From: DATEGZ01 sp035279905
GTDB taxonomy: Bacteria > Acidobacteriota > Vicinamibacteria > Vicinamibacterales > SCN-69-37
Length of the DNA: 64,000 nucleotides
Direction: 5' to 3'
NCBI GenBank assembly: GCA_035279905.1
Contig: DATEGZ010000079.1
Location: 1 to 64,000 of the forward strand
The number at the start of each line of letters is the position of its first letter. Positions within the stretch are counted from its first letter, which is position 1. Below are positions 7,073 through 14,537 of this stretch, piece after piece. The notes beneath the pieces were generated by a model. The model was given only the letters and a program-made list of their open reading frames with translations. It was not told the DNA's origin and made no database searches. The translations under genes were made by a program, and so were the position numbers.

Positions 7073-8884
7073 TCACCTGACGATCCCCCAGCCAGCTTCG
7101 AACATCCCCGGCAGCGCGATCGGCAGCTTGCCCGTAATCGGCGCGTCGCCGGCCAGCGCGCGCGCGGCAGAGGCTTCGGCCAGATCGTAGATGTCGTAGG
7201 TGACAAGCACAGCAGGCAGATCGGGCGCGGCGAGCACCGCGTAGGGATTGCCGAAAAAGATCGTCACGAACGGCTTGGGCGTGCGGGCGGTCGCCCGCGC
7301 GAGATCCGTCAAGAGTTTCGCGAGCGGCGCCGGCAGATCCATGCGGCCGCTCGACGAGGCCGCGCGCACGAACACGCCCGCGACGATCGCGTCGTACCGC
7401 GTTGCAGAGGCGCGGACGAGATCGATCTGATCGGACGTCGATCGATCCGAGAGCTCGATCGCGGTGAGATTCGGCCAGCGCTGGCGCAGCTCCGGGATCA
7501 TCGTCCGGCTCGGCGCCGCGATCCGCCAGCCGGACGGATAGTCCAGCACGGAGAGGTACAGGACAGACGATTCGCGGGGCGCGCGCATCGGCACCTGGTT
7601 GCGATCGTCGCGCAGGAGCGTGATCGCTTTCTTGCTCACGTCCTGGGCGACGAGCGCGTGCTGGCGGCCGCCGACCTGGCGCGGCACCTCGTCGAGCGAG
7701 ACGAAACGGACGCGGTGCAGATCGAGCCGCGCCTTCGCTCTCAGAATGCGCCGCACCGATTGATCGATCTGCGTCGCCTGGAGGTCGCCGCGTTCGACCG
7801 CGGCCTTGATCGCCGCAAACGCCGCCGAATCATCTGGCGAATTCAGAATGACGTCGTTGCCGGCTTTGATCGCGCGGACCGCGGCATCGCCCGGCGAAAG
7901 CTTGCGCGAGACCGCGTCCATGCCCATCGAGTCCGTGTAGACGAGACCCTCGAACTTCATCTCGCCGCGGAGCAGGCCCGTGACGATGGGATTGCTGAGG
8001 CTGGCGGGACTGAACTCGCTGTTGTCGAGCGCGGGCAGCTCGATGTGACCCGTCATGACCGCGTCGGCGCCCGACGCGATGCCCGCGCGGAACGGCGGCA
8101 GCTCGACCTGATCGAGCCGCTCGCGCGGCTGCGTGATGATCGGCAGGCCGAGGTGCGAGTCGACGTCGGTGTCGCCGTGGCCGGGAAAATGCTTGAGCGT
8201 GGCCAGCATGCCGCCGGCGTGCAGACCGCGCACGTAGGCGGCCGTCAGCTTGCCGACCGCGTCCGGCTGCTCGCCAAAGCTGCGCGTGTTGATGACGGGA
8301 TTGCGCGCGTTGTTGTTGACGTCGGCGAGCGGCGAGAAGTCCACGTGCACGCCGATCGCGCGCGCCTCGATCGCGGTAATGCGCGCGGCCTCGAACGCCA
8401 GCTGTTCGTCGCCGGCCGCGCCGACGGCCATCTGCCGCGGGAAGACCGTCGCGCCGGCGATGCGGAAGCCGACGCCGGCCTCGAAGTCCGCGGTGTTGAG
8501 CAGCGGCAGCGCCGAGAGCGCCTGGAGGCGGTTCAGGATCGACGCCGCGGCGAGCGGCTGGCCGAGAATCACCGAGCCGTAGTTCGGATCGAGCAGCACG
8601 CTGGGCGCGCGCTCCGTGCCGCCGAACACGTGAAAGCCGCCGACGTGCAGGTTCTTGATCTTCGCGGCGAGCTTGTCGAACTCGTCGGTGTCGCTCGAGA
8701 GATACGTCGAGTCGACGGCCGGCACAAGCAGCTGCCCGATCTTCTCGTCGAGCGTCATCTTCTTCAGCGTGTCTTCGACCCACTTGTCGGCGGGTTTGTC
8801 GATCGTCGCGGGCAGGGGCGACTGCCCACCGGGCGCCGCGGCGACGAAGAGCGCGAGCAGGACGGCAAACCTCAGGTGGCGCAC
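7073..8884 (-). CDS. Secreted glycoside hydrolase family 3 (NagZ-like beta-N-acetylhexosaminidase)
   Basis: 603 residues. A signal peptide (MRHLRFAVLLALFVAAAPGGQS) is followed by a GH3 N-terminal barrel from about residue 37. The NagZ-type catalytic loop KHFPGHGDTDVDSH is present, as is the nucleophile region SMGMDAV, placing it with exo-N-acetylglucosaminidases rather than beta-glucosidases. A C-terminal GH3 alpha/beta sandwich (from about residue 400) makes it longer than E. coli NagZ, like the two-domain secreted forms. It probably trims peptidoglycan or chitin-type sugars outside the cytoplasm. The start is GTG at 8884, only 4 bp from a large palindrome, so the true promoter and ribosome site must lie within it. 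Confidence 0.9.
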   Translation of the reverse strand: MRHLRFAVLLALFVAAAPGGQSPLPATIDKPADKWVEDTLKKMTLDEKIGQLLVPAVDSTYLSSDTDEFDKLAAKIKNLHVGGFHVFGGTERAPSVLLDPNYGSVILGQPLAAASILNRLQALSALPLLNTADFEAGVGFRIAGATVFPRQMAVGAAGDEQLAFEAARITAIEARAIGVHVDFSPLADVNNNARNPVINTRSFGEQPDAVGKLTAAYVRGLHAGGMLATLKHFPGHGDTDVDSHLGLPIITQPRERLDQVELPPFRAGIASGADAVMTGHIELPALDNSEFSPASLSNPIVTGLLRGEMKFEGLVYTDSMGMDAVSRKLSPGDAAVRAIKAGNDVILNSPDDSAAFAAIKAAVERGDLQATQIDQSVRRILRAKARLDLHRVRFVSLDEVPRQVGGRQHALVAQDVSKKAITLLRDDRNQVPMRAPRESSVLYLSVLDYPSGWRIAAPSRTMIPELRQRWPNLTAIELSDRSTSDQIDLVRASATRYDAIVAGVFVRAASSSGRMDLPAPLAKLLTDLARATARTPKPFVTIFFGNPYAVLAAPDLPAVLVTYDIYDLAEASAARALAGDAPITGKLPIALPGMFEAGWGIVR

Positions 8885-8887
8885 GGG

Positions 8888-8944
8888 GAAATCATACCGG
8901 GAGTGATTTTACGCAAAACGTAAAAATACTCCCGGTATGATTTC
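8888..8944. repeat. Dispersed palindrome, copy 1 (divergent junction)
   Basis: Arms 8888-8904 (GAAATCATACCGGGAGT) and 8928-8944 are perfectly complementary over 17 bp. Inside, TTTTACG (8907-8913) pairs with CGTAAAA (8919-8925) around a CAAAA loop. The whole 57-bp unit fills the gap between the divergent GH3 and moaB genes. A related copy lies at 42853-42922. Confidence 0.9.
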
Positions 8945-8947
8945 AGG

Positions 8948-9460
8948 GTGTCGGTCGCCGAGCATCGCGCGCTGTCGCCGTCGCAGGTCGCGTGCCTGAT
9001 CCTCACGGTCAGCGACACGCGCACGCTCGAGAACGACACGAGCGGCCAGGCCATCGCCGCGCTCCTCGAGCAGGCGGGTCACACGGTGACCGCGCGGCGG
9101 ACGGTCCGCGACGAGCCGGCGGACGTCGCCGCGATCCTGCGTGAGGCCATCGCCGGGCGGGCCGCGCGCGTCATCATCACGACGGGCGGCACCGGCATCT
9201 CGAAGCGCGATTCGACCTACGAGGCCGTCACGGCCCTCTTCGACAAGCAGATCGACGGCTTCGGCGAGCTCTTCCGGATGCTGAGCTTCCACGAGATCGG
9301 GCCCGCCGCGATGCTGTCGCGCGCGACCGCCGGAGTCGCCGGCGGCTGCGCCATCTTCGTGCTGCCGGGATCGGAACACGCCGTCCGGCTCGCGATGGAG
9401 CGGCTGATCTTGCCGGAGCTCGGGCACATCGTGCGGGAATTGACCAGGCACGATCCGTAA
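8948..9460 (+). CDS. moaB: Molybdenum cofactor biosynthesis protein MoaB/Mog
   Basis: 170 residues starting at GTG 8948. The MoaB/Mog fold is marked by LILTVSDTRTLENDTSG at the N-terminus, the molybdopterin-binding TTGGTGISKRDST loop and the later LPGSEHAVRLAME stretch. Mog catalyses adenylylation of molybdopterin; MoaB-named homologues do the same in many bacteria. moeA follows on the same strand after 47 bp of tandem repeat, and moeA acts in the next step (molybdate insertion), so the pair forms a cofactor operon. No obvious ribosome-binding site separates the start from the upstream palindrome. Confidence 0.9.
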   Translation: MSVAEHRALSPSQVACLILTVSDTRTLENDTSGQAIAALLEQAGHTVTARRTVRDEPADVAAILREAIAGRAARVIITTGGTGISKRDSTYEAVTALFDKQIDGFGELFRMLSFHEIGPAAMLSRATAGVAGGCAIFVLPGSEHAVRLAMERLILPELGHIVRELTRHDP

Positions 9461-9499
9461 TTGGGCTATTGGGCTATTGGGTCATTGGGTTATTGGGCA
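9460..9499. repeat. ATTGGGYH 8-bp tandem array, 5 units
   Basis: Five consecutive 8-bp units: ATTGGGCT, ATTGGGCT, ATTGGGTC, ATTGGGTT, ATTGGGCA. The array begins at the last base of the moaB stop codon and ends 8 bp before the moeA start. Related arrays occur at 30836, 30919 and 57998. Confidence 0.92.
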
Positions 9500-9507
9500 A
9501 CCGAAGA

Positions 9508-10713
9508 ATGAGACCGATTACCTCGACGATCGACTTCGCTGACGCGCTGCGCACGGTCGTGAATGCCGCGCGGCCGATCGATCGCACCGAGTCGTTGCCG
9601 CTCGTCGATGCCGACGGCCGCGTCGTGGCAGCCGACGTGCGGGCCGCCGGGGACGTGCCGCCGTTCGATCGGGCGGCGATGGACGGCTACGCGGTGATTG
9701 CGGCGGAGACGACGGGGGCGAGCGCCGGGGCGCCGCGCACGCTCCGGTGCGTGGACCGCGTGTTCAGCGGTCACGTGCCAGGACGCGGGCTCGCCGCCGG
9801 CGAGTGCATGGAGATCGCGACCGGCGCCCCGATGCCAGCGGGCGCCGACGCCGTCGTCATGGTCGAAGAGACGACGCGCGACGACGACGTGGTGCGGATC
9901 CGGACCGGCGTCACGGCCCGGCAGAACGTCGGACGCCGCGCCGCCGATCTCGCGGCGGGCGACACCGTCGTCGCTGCCGGCCAGGCGCTGACCCCGAGCC
10001 GGATCGGCGCGCTCGCTGCCACGGGCGTGACGCGCGTCGAGGTGTTCGCGCGGCCGACGGTCGCGCTGCTCTCGACCGGCGACGAGATCGTGCCGCCAGG
10101 CACGCCGCTCGCGCCGGGACAGATCTACGACATCAACCGGTTTACGCTCCAGACGATCGTCGAGCGCCACGGCGGCCGCGCGATCGCGCTGCCGACGGCC
10201 GGCGACACCATCGACGAGCTCGTCGAGCGGATCGATCAGGCGCGGCAGGAAGACCTGGTGGTGTTTTCCGGCGGCAGCTCGGTGGGCGATCGCGATTTGA
10301 TCCTCGACGTGATCGCGCGCCGCGGCGAGCTGATCTTCCGCGGCATCGCGGTCAAACCCGGCAAGCCGACGATCTTCGCGCGGGTCGGCGAGACGCCGTT
10401 CTTCGGCATGCCGGGCTATCCGGCGTCGTGCCTGTCGAACGCGTACATGCTCGTCGTGCCGTTCCTGAGGAAGATGGCGCGGCTCCCGGCCTGGACGCCG
10501 CGCACGATCGATCTGCCGCTCGCCCGACGCGTCGTCTCAGCCGCGGGTCGTCATCAGTTCTACACGGTCCGCGTCGCCAACGGCCACGCCGAGCCCGCGT
10601 TCAAAGCGTCCGGCGACATCACGAGCATGGCCAACGCCGACGGCTACATCGAAATTCCGTCGGACGTGGAGAGCGTCGACGCCGGGACCGTGGTCACCGT
10701 CAAGTTCTTCTGA
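9508..10713 (+). CDS. moeA: Molybdopterin molybdenumtransferase MoeA
   Basis: 401 residues from ATG 9508. An in-frame codon at 9469 would translate the tandem repeat and is rejected. Family landmarks: PPFDRAAMDGYAV near residue 50, EIATGAPMPAGADAVVMVEE, LLSTGDEIVPPG, VVFSGGSSVGDRDL, VKPGKPTIFA and FGMPGYPASCL. MoeA ligates molybdate into adenylylated molybdopterin made by its partner Mog/MoaB. Full-length compared with typical MoeA of about 400 residues. Co-directional with moaB. Confidence 0.95.
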   Translation: MRPITSTIDFADALRTVVNAARPIDRTESLPLVDADGRVVAADVRAAGDVPPFDRAAMDGYAVIAAETTGASAGAPRTLRCVDRVFSGHVPGRGLAAGECMEIATGAPMPAGADAVVMVEETTRDDDVVRIRTGVTARQNVGRRAADLAAGDTVVAAGQALTPSRIGALAATGVTRVEVFARPTVALLSTGDEIVPPGTPLAPGQIYDINRFTLQTIVERHGGRAIALPTAGDTIDELVERIDQARQEDLVVFSGGSSVGDRDLILDVIARRGELIFRGIAVKPGKPTIFARVGETPFFGMPGYPASCLSNAYMLVVPFLRKMARLPAWTPRTIDLPLARRVVSAAGRHQFYTVRVANGHAEPAFKASGDITSMANADGYIEIPSDVESVDAGTVVTVKFF

Positions 10714-10719
10714 GATCTT

Positions 10720-10755
10720 GAACCCGCGGAACCTGTCGAACCCGCCGAACCCTCA
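10720..10755. repeat. GAACCYNNN 9-bp tandem array, 4 units
   Basis: Units GAACCCGCG, GAACCTGTC, GAACCCGCC, GAACCCTCA fill the convergent junction between moeA and the superoxide dismutase gene; the last unit contains the dismutase stop codon. A similar array sits at 56757-56783. Confidence 0.85.
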
Positions 10756-11352
10756 GCGAAGTCTCTTGTTCACTTCGTCCCAATTGATCGTGTTCCACCA
10801 CGCCGCCAGATAATCCGGCCGGCGATTCTGGTACTTGAGGTAGTAGGCGTGCTCCCAGACGTCGATGCCGAAGATCGGCGTCTTGCCGTCTGACATCGGA
10901 TTGTCCTGGTTCGCGGTGCTCTCGATCGCGAGCTTGCCGCCGGCTGACACGAGCCAGACCCAGCCGCTGCCGAATCGGGTGGCGCCGCCCTTGTTCATCT
11001 GTTCCTTGAACGTCTCGAAGCTGCCGAACGCGCCCTTGATCGCGTCGCCGATCGGTCCGGTCGGCGCGCCGCCCTTCCCCGGGCCCATGATCTGCCAGAA
11101 CATCGTGTGGTTGACGTGACCGCCGCCGTTGTTGCGCACCGCGCCGCGGATGTCTTCCGGAATCGCGCCGAGATTCTTGATGAGGTCCTCGGCGCTCTTC
11201 GACTGTAAATCCGCGTGCTTCTCGAGCGCCGCATTCAAGTTGTTCACATACGCCGCGTGATGCTTCCCGTGATGGATCTGCATCGTCTGCGCGTCGATGT
11301 GCGGCTCGAGCGCCGCGAAGTCGTACGGAAGAGCGGGCAACTGATGGGCCAT
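10753..11352 (-). CDS. Superoxide dismutase, Fe/Mn family (Mn-type signature)
   Basis: 199 residues. Converts superoxide to peroxide and oxygen in the cytoplasm. Metal ligands are visible: H27 (IHHGKHH), the histidine of GGGHVNHTMFW, and D and H of DVWEHAYY. The glutamine in TANQDNP and the GGGH context are the arrangement typical of manganese rather than iron enzymes, though cambialistic use is common. The gene lies 16 bp downstream of nadA on the same strand and is probably cotranscribed; NadA carries an oxygen-labile 4Fe-4S cluster, which gives the pairing some sense. Confidence 0.95.
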   Translation of the reverse strand: MAHQLPALPYDFAALEPHIDAQTMQIHHGKHHAAYVNNLNAALEKHADLQSKSAEDLIKNLGAIPEDIRGAVRNNGGGHVNHTMFWQIMGPGKGGAPTGPIGDAIKGAFGSFETFKEQMNKGGATRFGSGWVWLVSAGGKLAIESTANQDNPMSDGKTPIFGIDVWEHAYYLKYQNRRPDYLAAWWNTINWDEVNKRLR

Positions 11353-11368
11353 GGCGGACTCCTGAAAG

Positions 11369-12499
11369 TTAGATAGCTGTCAGCATTCTATCCAACGCAA
11401 CCCGCGCAAATCTCTTCGTCGGCTCGGGCACGACGATCCGGTTGTGGACCTCCTCGTCGATGAGGCCTTCGAGGACCCACAACAGGTGATTCGGCGACAC
11501 GCGGAACATCGTCGAGCACAGGCAGCCGAGCGCGTCGAGCGTCATCACCGTGCGCGCGGGCGCGACGTCTTTCGCCAGGCGATTGACGAGGTGGATCTCC
11601 GTCCCGACCGCCCAGACCGATCCTTCCGGACTCGCCTTCACGGTGCGGATGATGTGCTCTGTCGATCCGCAATCGTCGGCGGCCTGCATGACGTCGAACG
11701 TGCACTCGGGATGCACGATGACCTTCCCCGCCGGATGGGCGGCACGGAATTGCTCGATCTGCTTGACGCTGAAGCGCGTGTGGACGCTGCAGTGGCCTTT
11801 CCACAGGATCAGCCGCGCGTGGCTGAACGCTTCGCGCGTGAGGCCGCCGTACGGCAGATCCGGATCCCAGACGGCCATCTGATCGAGCGGCACGCCCATG
11901 CGGTACGCGGTGTTCCGGCCGAGATGCTGGTCCGGCAGCATGAGCACTTGATCGCCCTCGGACCACGCCCACTCCATCACGCGCGCCGCGTTGCTCGACG
12001 TGCAGACGATGCCGCCGTGCTCGCCGCAGAAAGCTTTGATGGCCGCGGCCGAGTTGATGTACGTTACGGGCACCACGCGCCGCGCGCCCAGCGTGCGCAT
12101 CTCCTGCCAGCACATCTCGAGCTGATCGATCGCCGCCATGTCGGCCATCGAACAGCCCGCGGCGAGATCCGGCAGGATCACCTGCTGGTGCGGCGCGGAC
12201 AGCACGTCCGCGCTCTCCGCCATGAAGTGCACGCCGCAGAAGACGATGTAGTCGGCAGCGCCGCGCGCGGCGGCGTACTGCGAGAGCTTGAGCGAGTCAC
12301 CGGTGACGTCGGCGAACTGGATCACCTCGTCGCGTTGGTAGTGATGACCGAGGATCACGAGGCGGTCGCCGAGCGCCGCTTTGGCCGCGGCAATGCGGAG
12401 CGACATCTCGGCGTCCGGCAGCCGGAGGTAGCGATCGGGCAGGGGCTGACGCTCGGTCAGCCGTGTTTTCTCGTAGTTGGTGAGCAGCTGAACATCCAC
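11369..12499 (-). CDS. nadA: Quinolinate synthase NadA
   Basis: 376 residues, the usual length. Condenses iminoaspartate with dihydroxyacetone phosphate to quinolinate in NAD synthesis, using a 4Fe-4S cluster held by three cysteines, seen here in FCGVHFMAE, HPECTFDV and LGCLCSTM. The N-terminal LGHHYQRDEVIQFADVTGDS motif is characteristic. nadB and nadC are not in the window. A perfect dyad TGTGA-N6-TCACA (12528-12543) lies 29 bp upstream of the start and may be a Crp/Fnr-family operator. Confidence 0.96.
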   Translation of the reverse strand: MDVQLLTNYEKTRLTERQPLPDRYLRLPDAEMSLRIAAAKAALGDRLVILGHHYQRDEVIQFADVTGDSLKLSQYAAARGAADYIVFCGVHFMAESADVLSAPHQQVILPDLAAGCSMADMAAIDQLEMCWQEMRTLGARRVVPVTYINSAAAIKAFCGEHGGIVCTSSNAARVMEWAWSEGDQVLMLPDQHLGRNTAYRMGVPLDQMAVWDPDLPYGGLTREAFSHARLILWKGHCSVHTRFSVKQIEQFRAAHPAGKVIVHPECTFDVMQAADDCGSTEHIIRTVKASPEGSVWAVGTEIHLVNRLAKDVAPARTVMTLDALGCLCSTMFRVSPNHLLWVLEGLIDEEVHNRIVVPEPTKRFARVALDRMLTAI

Positions 12500-12527
12500 G
12501 GCCGCCCTCCTGTCCCATCTCCGAGCT

Positions 12528-12543
12528 TGTGAAAAATTTCACA
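12528..12543. promoter_or_regulatory. Candidate Crp/Fnr-family operator upstream of nadA
   Basis: TGTGAAAAATTTCACA is a perfect 16-bp dyad fitting the TGTGA-N6-TCACA consensus of Crp/Fnr-type regulators. Its position just before nadA suggests control of the nadA-sod pair; which regulator binds is unknown. Confidence 0.5.
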
Positions 12544-12641
12544 CTCTTTAGAGATGAAAAAGGCCAAATCCTGCGCGGGCGCACGTGCCCCCGGCTATCG
12601 CCGGACCAGGATCTGGACTGATTTCCAGCCTACCACAAGGG

Positions 12642-12676
12642 GAAGTTGGAAGTCAGAAGTTGGAAGTTTGAAGTCA
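12642..12676. repeat. GAAGTYN 7-bp tandem array, 5 units
   Basis: Units GAAGTTG, GAAGTCA, GAAGTTG, GAAGTTT, GAAGTCA in the gap between nadA and mqnE, 17 bp beyond the mqnE stop codon. Confidence 0.85.
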
Positions 12677-12693
12677 AAGACCAGAGACCGGCG

Positions 12694-13800
12694 TCACGCC
12701 TCAACTGGTGTCGTCACGATGTTGTAAAGCGTGTCGCGTTCGTAGGGATCGCGGCCGGCCGCCCGGATGAGGCGGCGGAGATCCGCGGTGGTGAGCGTCT
12801 CCGGCGTGCGCGCGCCGGCCATGTGGTAAATCTTCTCTTCCTGCACGGTCCCGTCGAGATCGTCGACGCCGTACCAGAGCGCGAGCTGCGCCACGTCCAC
12901 GCCCGTTGCAATCCAGAACGCCTTGATGTGCGGCACGTTGTCGAGCATGAGCCGCGCGACCGCGTGCACGCGCAGCGTGTCGCTCGCCGTCGGCGCCGGC
13001 AGCTTGCGCATCTGGTTGTTGTCGGGATGGAACGCCAGCGGGATGAACGCCTGGAGCCCGCCCGTCTCGTCCTGCAGGGCGCGTGTGCGCAGCATGTGAT
13101 CCACGCGCTCCTCGATCGTCTCGATGTGCCCGTAGAGCATCGTGATGTTCGACCGCAGCCCCAGCCGATGCGCGACGCGGTGCACCGACAGGTACCGATC
13201 CGCGTCCGCCTTGTCGTGGCAGATCTTCTTGCGCACGCGCTCGGCGAAGATCTCGGCGCCGCCGCCCGGCAGCGAGTCCAGGCCGGCCTCCTTGAGCGCG
13301 ACGAGCACGGCCTCGTCCGTCATGCCGTAGAGATCCGCGAAGAACGCGATCTCGACCGCCGTGAAGCACTTCAGGTGCACGTCCGGCCGGATCCGCTTCA
13401 GGCCGCGCAGCATGTCCGTGTAGTACGACAGCGGCAAATCGGGGTGCAGGCCGTTGACGACGTGCACTTCGGTGAGCGGCTGGCTGGCGCGCTCGCGCAG
13501 CTTGTCGAACACCTGCTCGAGCGACATCGTGTAGGCCTGCGGGTCGCCCGGCCGCAGCCGCGCGAACGAGCAGAAGAGGCAGCTCGCCTCGCAAACGTTG
13601 GTCGCCTCGAGCCGCAGGTTGAAGTTGTAGAACGTGCGCGCCTCGTGCCGCTTCTCGCGCTCGCGATTCGCGAGCCAGCCAACCGCGTGCAGGTCCGGCG
13701 ATTGAAACAGCCGCACGCCCTCGTCGAACGAGAGGCGCTCGCCGGCGTCGAGCTTGGCGGCGATGTCGGCGAGCCCGAGGGACTGGAGTCGGCGCTGCAC
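12694..13800 (-). CDS. mqnE: Aminofutalosine synthase MqnE (radical SAM)
   Basis: 368 residues from the GTG at 13800, which overlaps the UPF0047 stop in TAGTG; longer N-terminal extensions read out of frame over that gene and are rejected. The radical-SAM cluster motif CEASCLFC (CX3CX2C) follows RLEATNV, and FNFNLRLEATN, GGGAEIFAERVRKKIC and MLYGHIETIEERVDH are typical of MqnE. It makes aminodeoxyfutalosine from 3-((1-carboxyvinyl)oxy)benzoate and SAM in the futalosine menaquinone pathway. mqnD is present 6.5 kb to the right and a UbiE/MenG methyltransferase further on. A CofH-like role is less likely given these neighbours. Confidence 0.93.
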   Translation of the reverse strand: MQRRLQSLGLADIAAKLDAGERLSFDEGVRLFQSPDLHAVGWLANREREKRHEARTFYNFNLRLEATNVCEASCLFCSFARLRPGDPQAYTMSLEQVFDKLRERASQPLTEVHVVNGLHPDLPLSYYTDMLRGLKRIRPDVHLKCFTAVEIAFFADLYGMTDEAVLVALKEAGLDSLPGGGAEIFAERVRKKICHDKADADRYLSVHRVAHRLGLRSNITMLYGHIETIEERVDHMLRTRALQDETGGLQAFIPLAFHPDNNQMRKLPAPTASDTLRVHAVARLMLDNVPHIKAFWIATGVDVAQLALWYGVDDLDGTVQEEKIYHMAGARTPETLTTADLRRLIRAAGRDPYERDTLYNIVTTPVEA

Positions 13801-14303
13801 TACTTGGAGGTGCCCATCACCTGCACGCGCAGCGTCCGCGCGCGCGGGCCGTCGAGCTCGGCCATGAGAATCCGCTGCCACTGCCCCAGCACGACCTCGC
13901 CACCGCTCACCTGCAGCGTCAGCTGGTGCCCGAGCAAGAGCGCGCGCAGATGCGAATCCGCGTTCATGCGATCGCAATCGGACTGCTGCGGATCGTTGTG
14001 ATGCCACGCGGCGTCGCGCGCGACGATGCGCTCGAGGAACTCCTGGATGTCCGCGAGCAGCGCTTTTTGAAATTCGTTGATGAAGACCGTGCACGTCGTG
14101 TGCATCGAGAAGACGTGCACGAGCCCTTCCGTCACGCCGATCTGACGCACGAGCGCCATGACCTGCGACGTCAGATCGACGATCTGCACGCGGCCCTCGG
14201 TGGAGACGACGAAGGACTCGCCGTGGACGCGGAAGGCGCCGGTCGCGGACGACACGCTGGCAACCGGTTGTTCTCGAACGGTGACCGTCGAACGCTTGCT
14301 CAT
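13800..14303 (-). CDS. UPF0047 / YjbQ-family protein
   Basis: 167 residues. The family signatures MHTTCTVFINE and DCDRMNADSHLRALLLG are clear. Family members have been annotated as secondary thiamine-phosphate synthases because they can substitute for ThiE in vivo, but the physiological role is unsettled. The first 30 residues (SKRSTVTVREQPVASVSSATG) are an unstructured-looking extension. Its stop codon overlaps the mqnE start, so the two are cotranslated. Confidence 0.88.
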   Translation of the reverse strand: MSKRSTVTVREQPVASVSSATGAFRVHGESFVVSTEGRVQIVDLTSQVMALVRQIGVTEGLVHVFSMHTTCTVFINEFQKALLADIQEFLERIVARDAAWHHNDPQQSDCDRMNADSHLRALLLGHQLTLQVSGGEVVLGQWQRILMAELDGPRARTLRVQVMGTSK

Positions 14304-14353
14304 TGCTGGGGCCTCGCGGACGACAATCCCGCGGAAATTCGCCTCATTTTGAC

Positions 14354-14363
14354 ATGCTATACT
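14354..14363 (+). promoter_or_regulatory. Extended -10 promoter for the cobalamin operon
   Basis: TGCTATACT (TGn followed by a near-consensus TATACT at 14358-14363) lies just before the riboswitch aptamer. A TTGACA at 14349-14354 is too close to serve as the matching -35; the extended -10 would compensate. Confidence 0.5.
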
Positions 14364-14365
14364 CG

Positions 14366-14480
14366 CCGAGACAACCGACGCTCACCCGGCGACCGCGGGA
14401 AGTGGGTGCAAATCCCACGCGGTGCCGCCACTGTAAGCGGGAACGTTTCCGCAAGCCAGGATACCGGTCACCGGGGCCGT
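14366..14480 (+). promoter_or_regulatory. Cobalamin (adenosylcobalamin) riboswitch
   Basis: The conserved B12 aptamer blocks are readable in order: GGGAAGTGGGTGCAAATCCC near 14397, the B12-box GCCGCCACTGTAAGCGGG (about 14424-14441) and GCAAGCCAGGATACCGGTC (about 14451-14469). After the aptamer a perfect CTCGCA/TGCGAG hairpin (14488-14505) precedes the GAGGGAGG ribosome site. No T-run is present, so control is probably at translation. High cobalamin should repress the downstream receptor and transporter operon. Confidence 0.95.
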
Positions 14481-14537
14481 CCTTCACCTCGCACTCAGAT
14501 GCGAGATCGGCGCGAGAACACGCCGAGGGAGGTTTCG

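Noticed and set aside
6953..8923. Long open frame on the plus strand opposite the GH3 gene
   Set aside because: Composition is that of an antisense frame in GC-rich DNA (arginine- and aspartate-rich, no motifs), while the minus strand encodes a clear GH3 enzyme.
9469..9507. Earlier in-frame start for moeA
   Set aside because: It would translate the ATTGGG tandem array into a repetitive peptide; MoeA homology begins at 9508.
14349..14354. TTGACA as a -35 box for the cobalamin operon
   Set aside because: It lies only 3 bp before the TATACT -10 box, far from the required 16-18 bp spacing.
13926..14537. N-terminal extension of the TonB receptor frame through the riboswitch
   Set aside because: The aptamer sequence and a proper signal peptide after ATG 14538 show that translation starts downstream.
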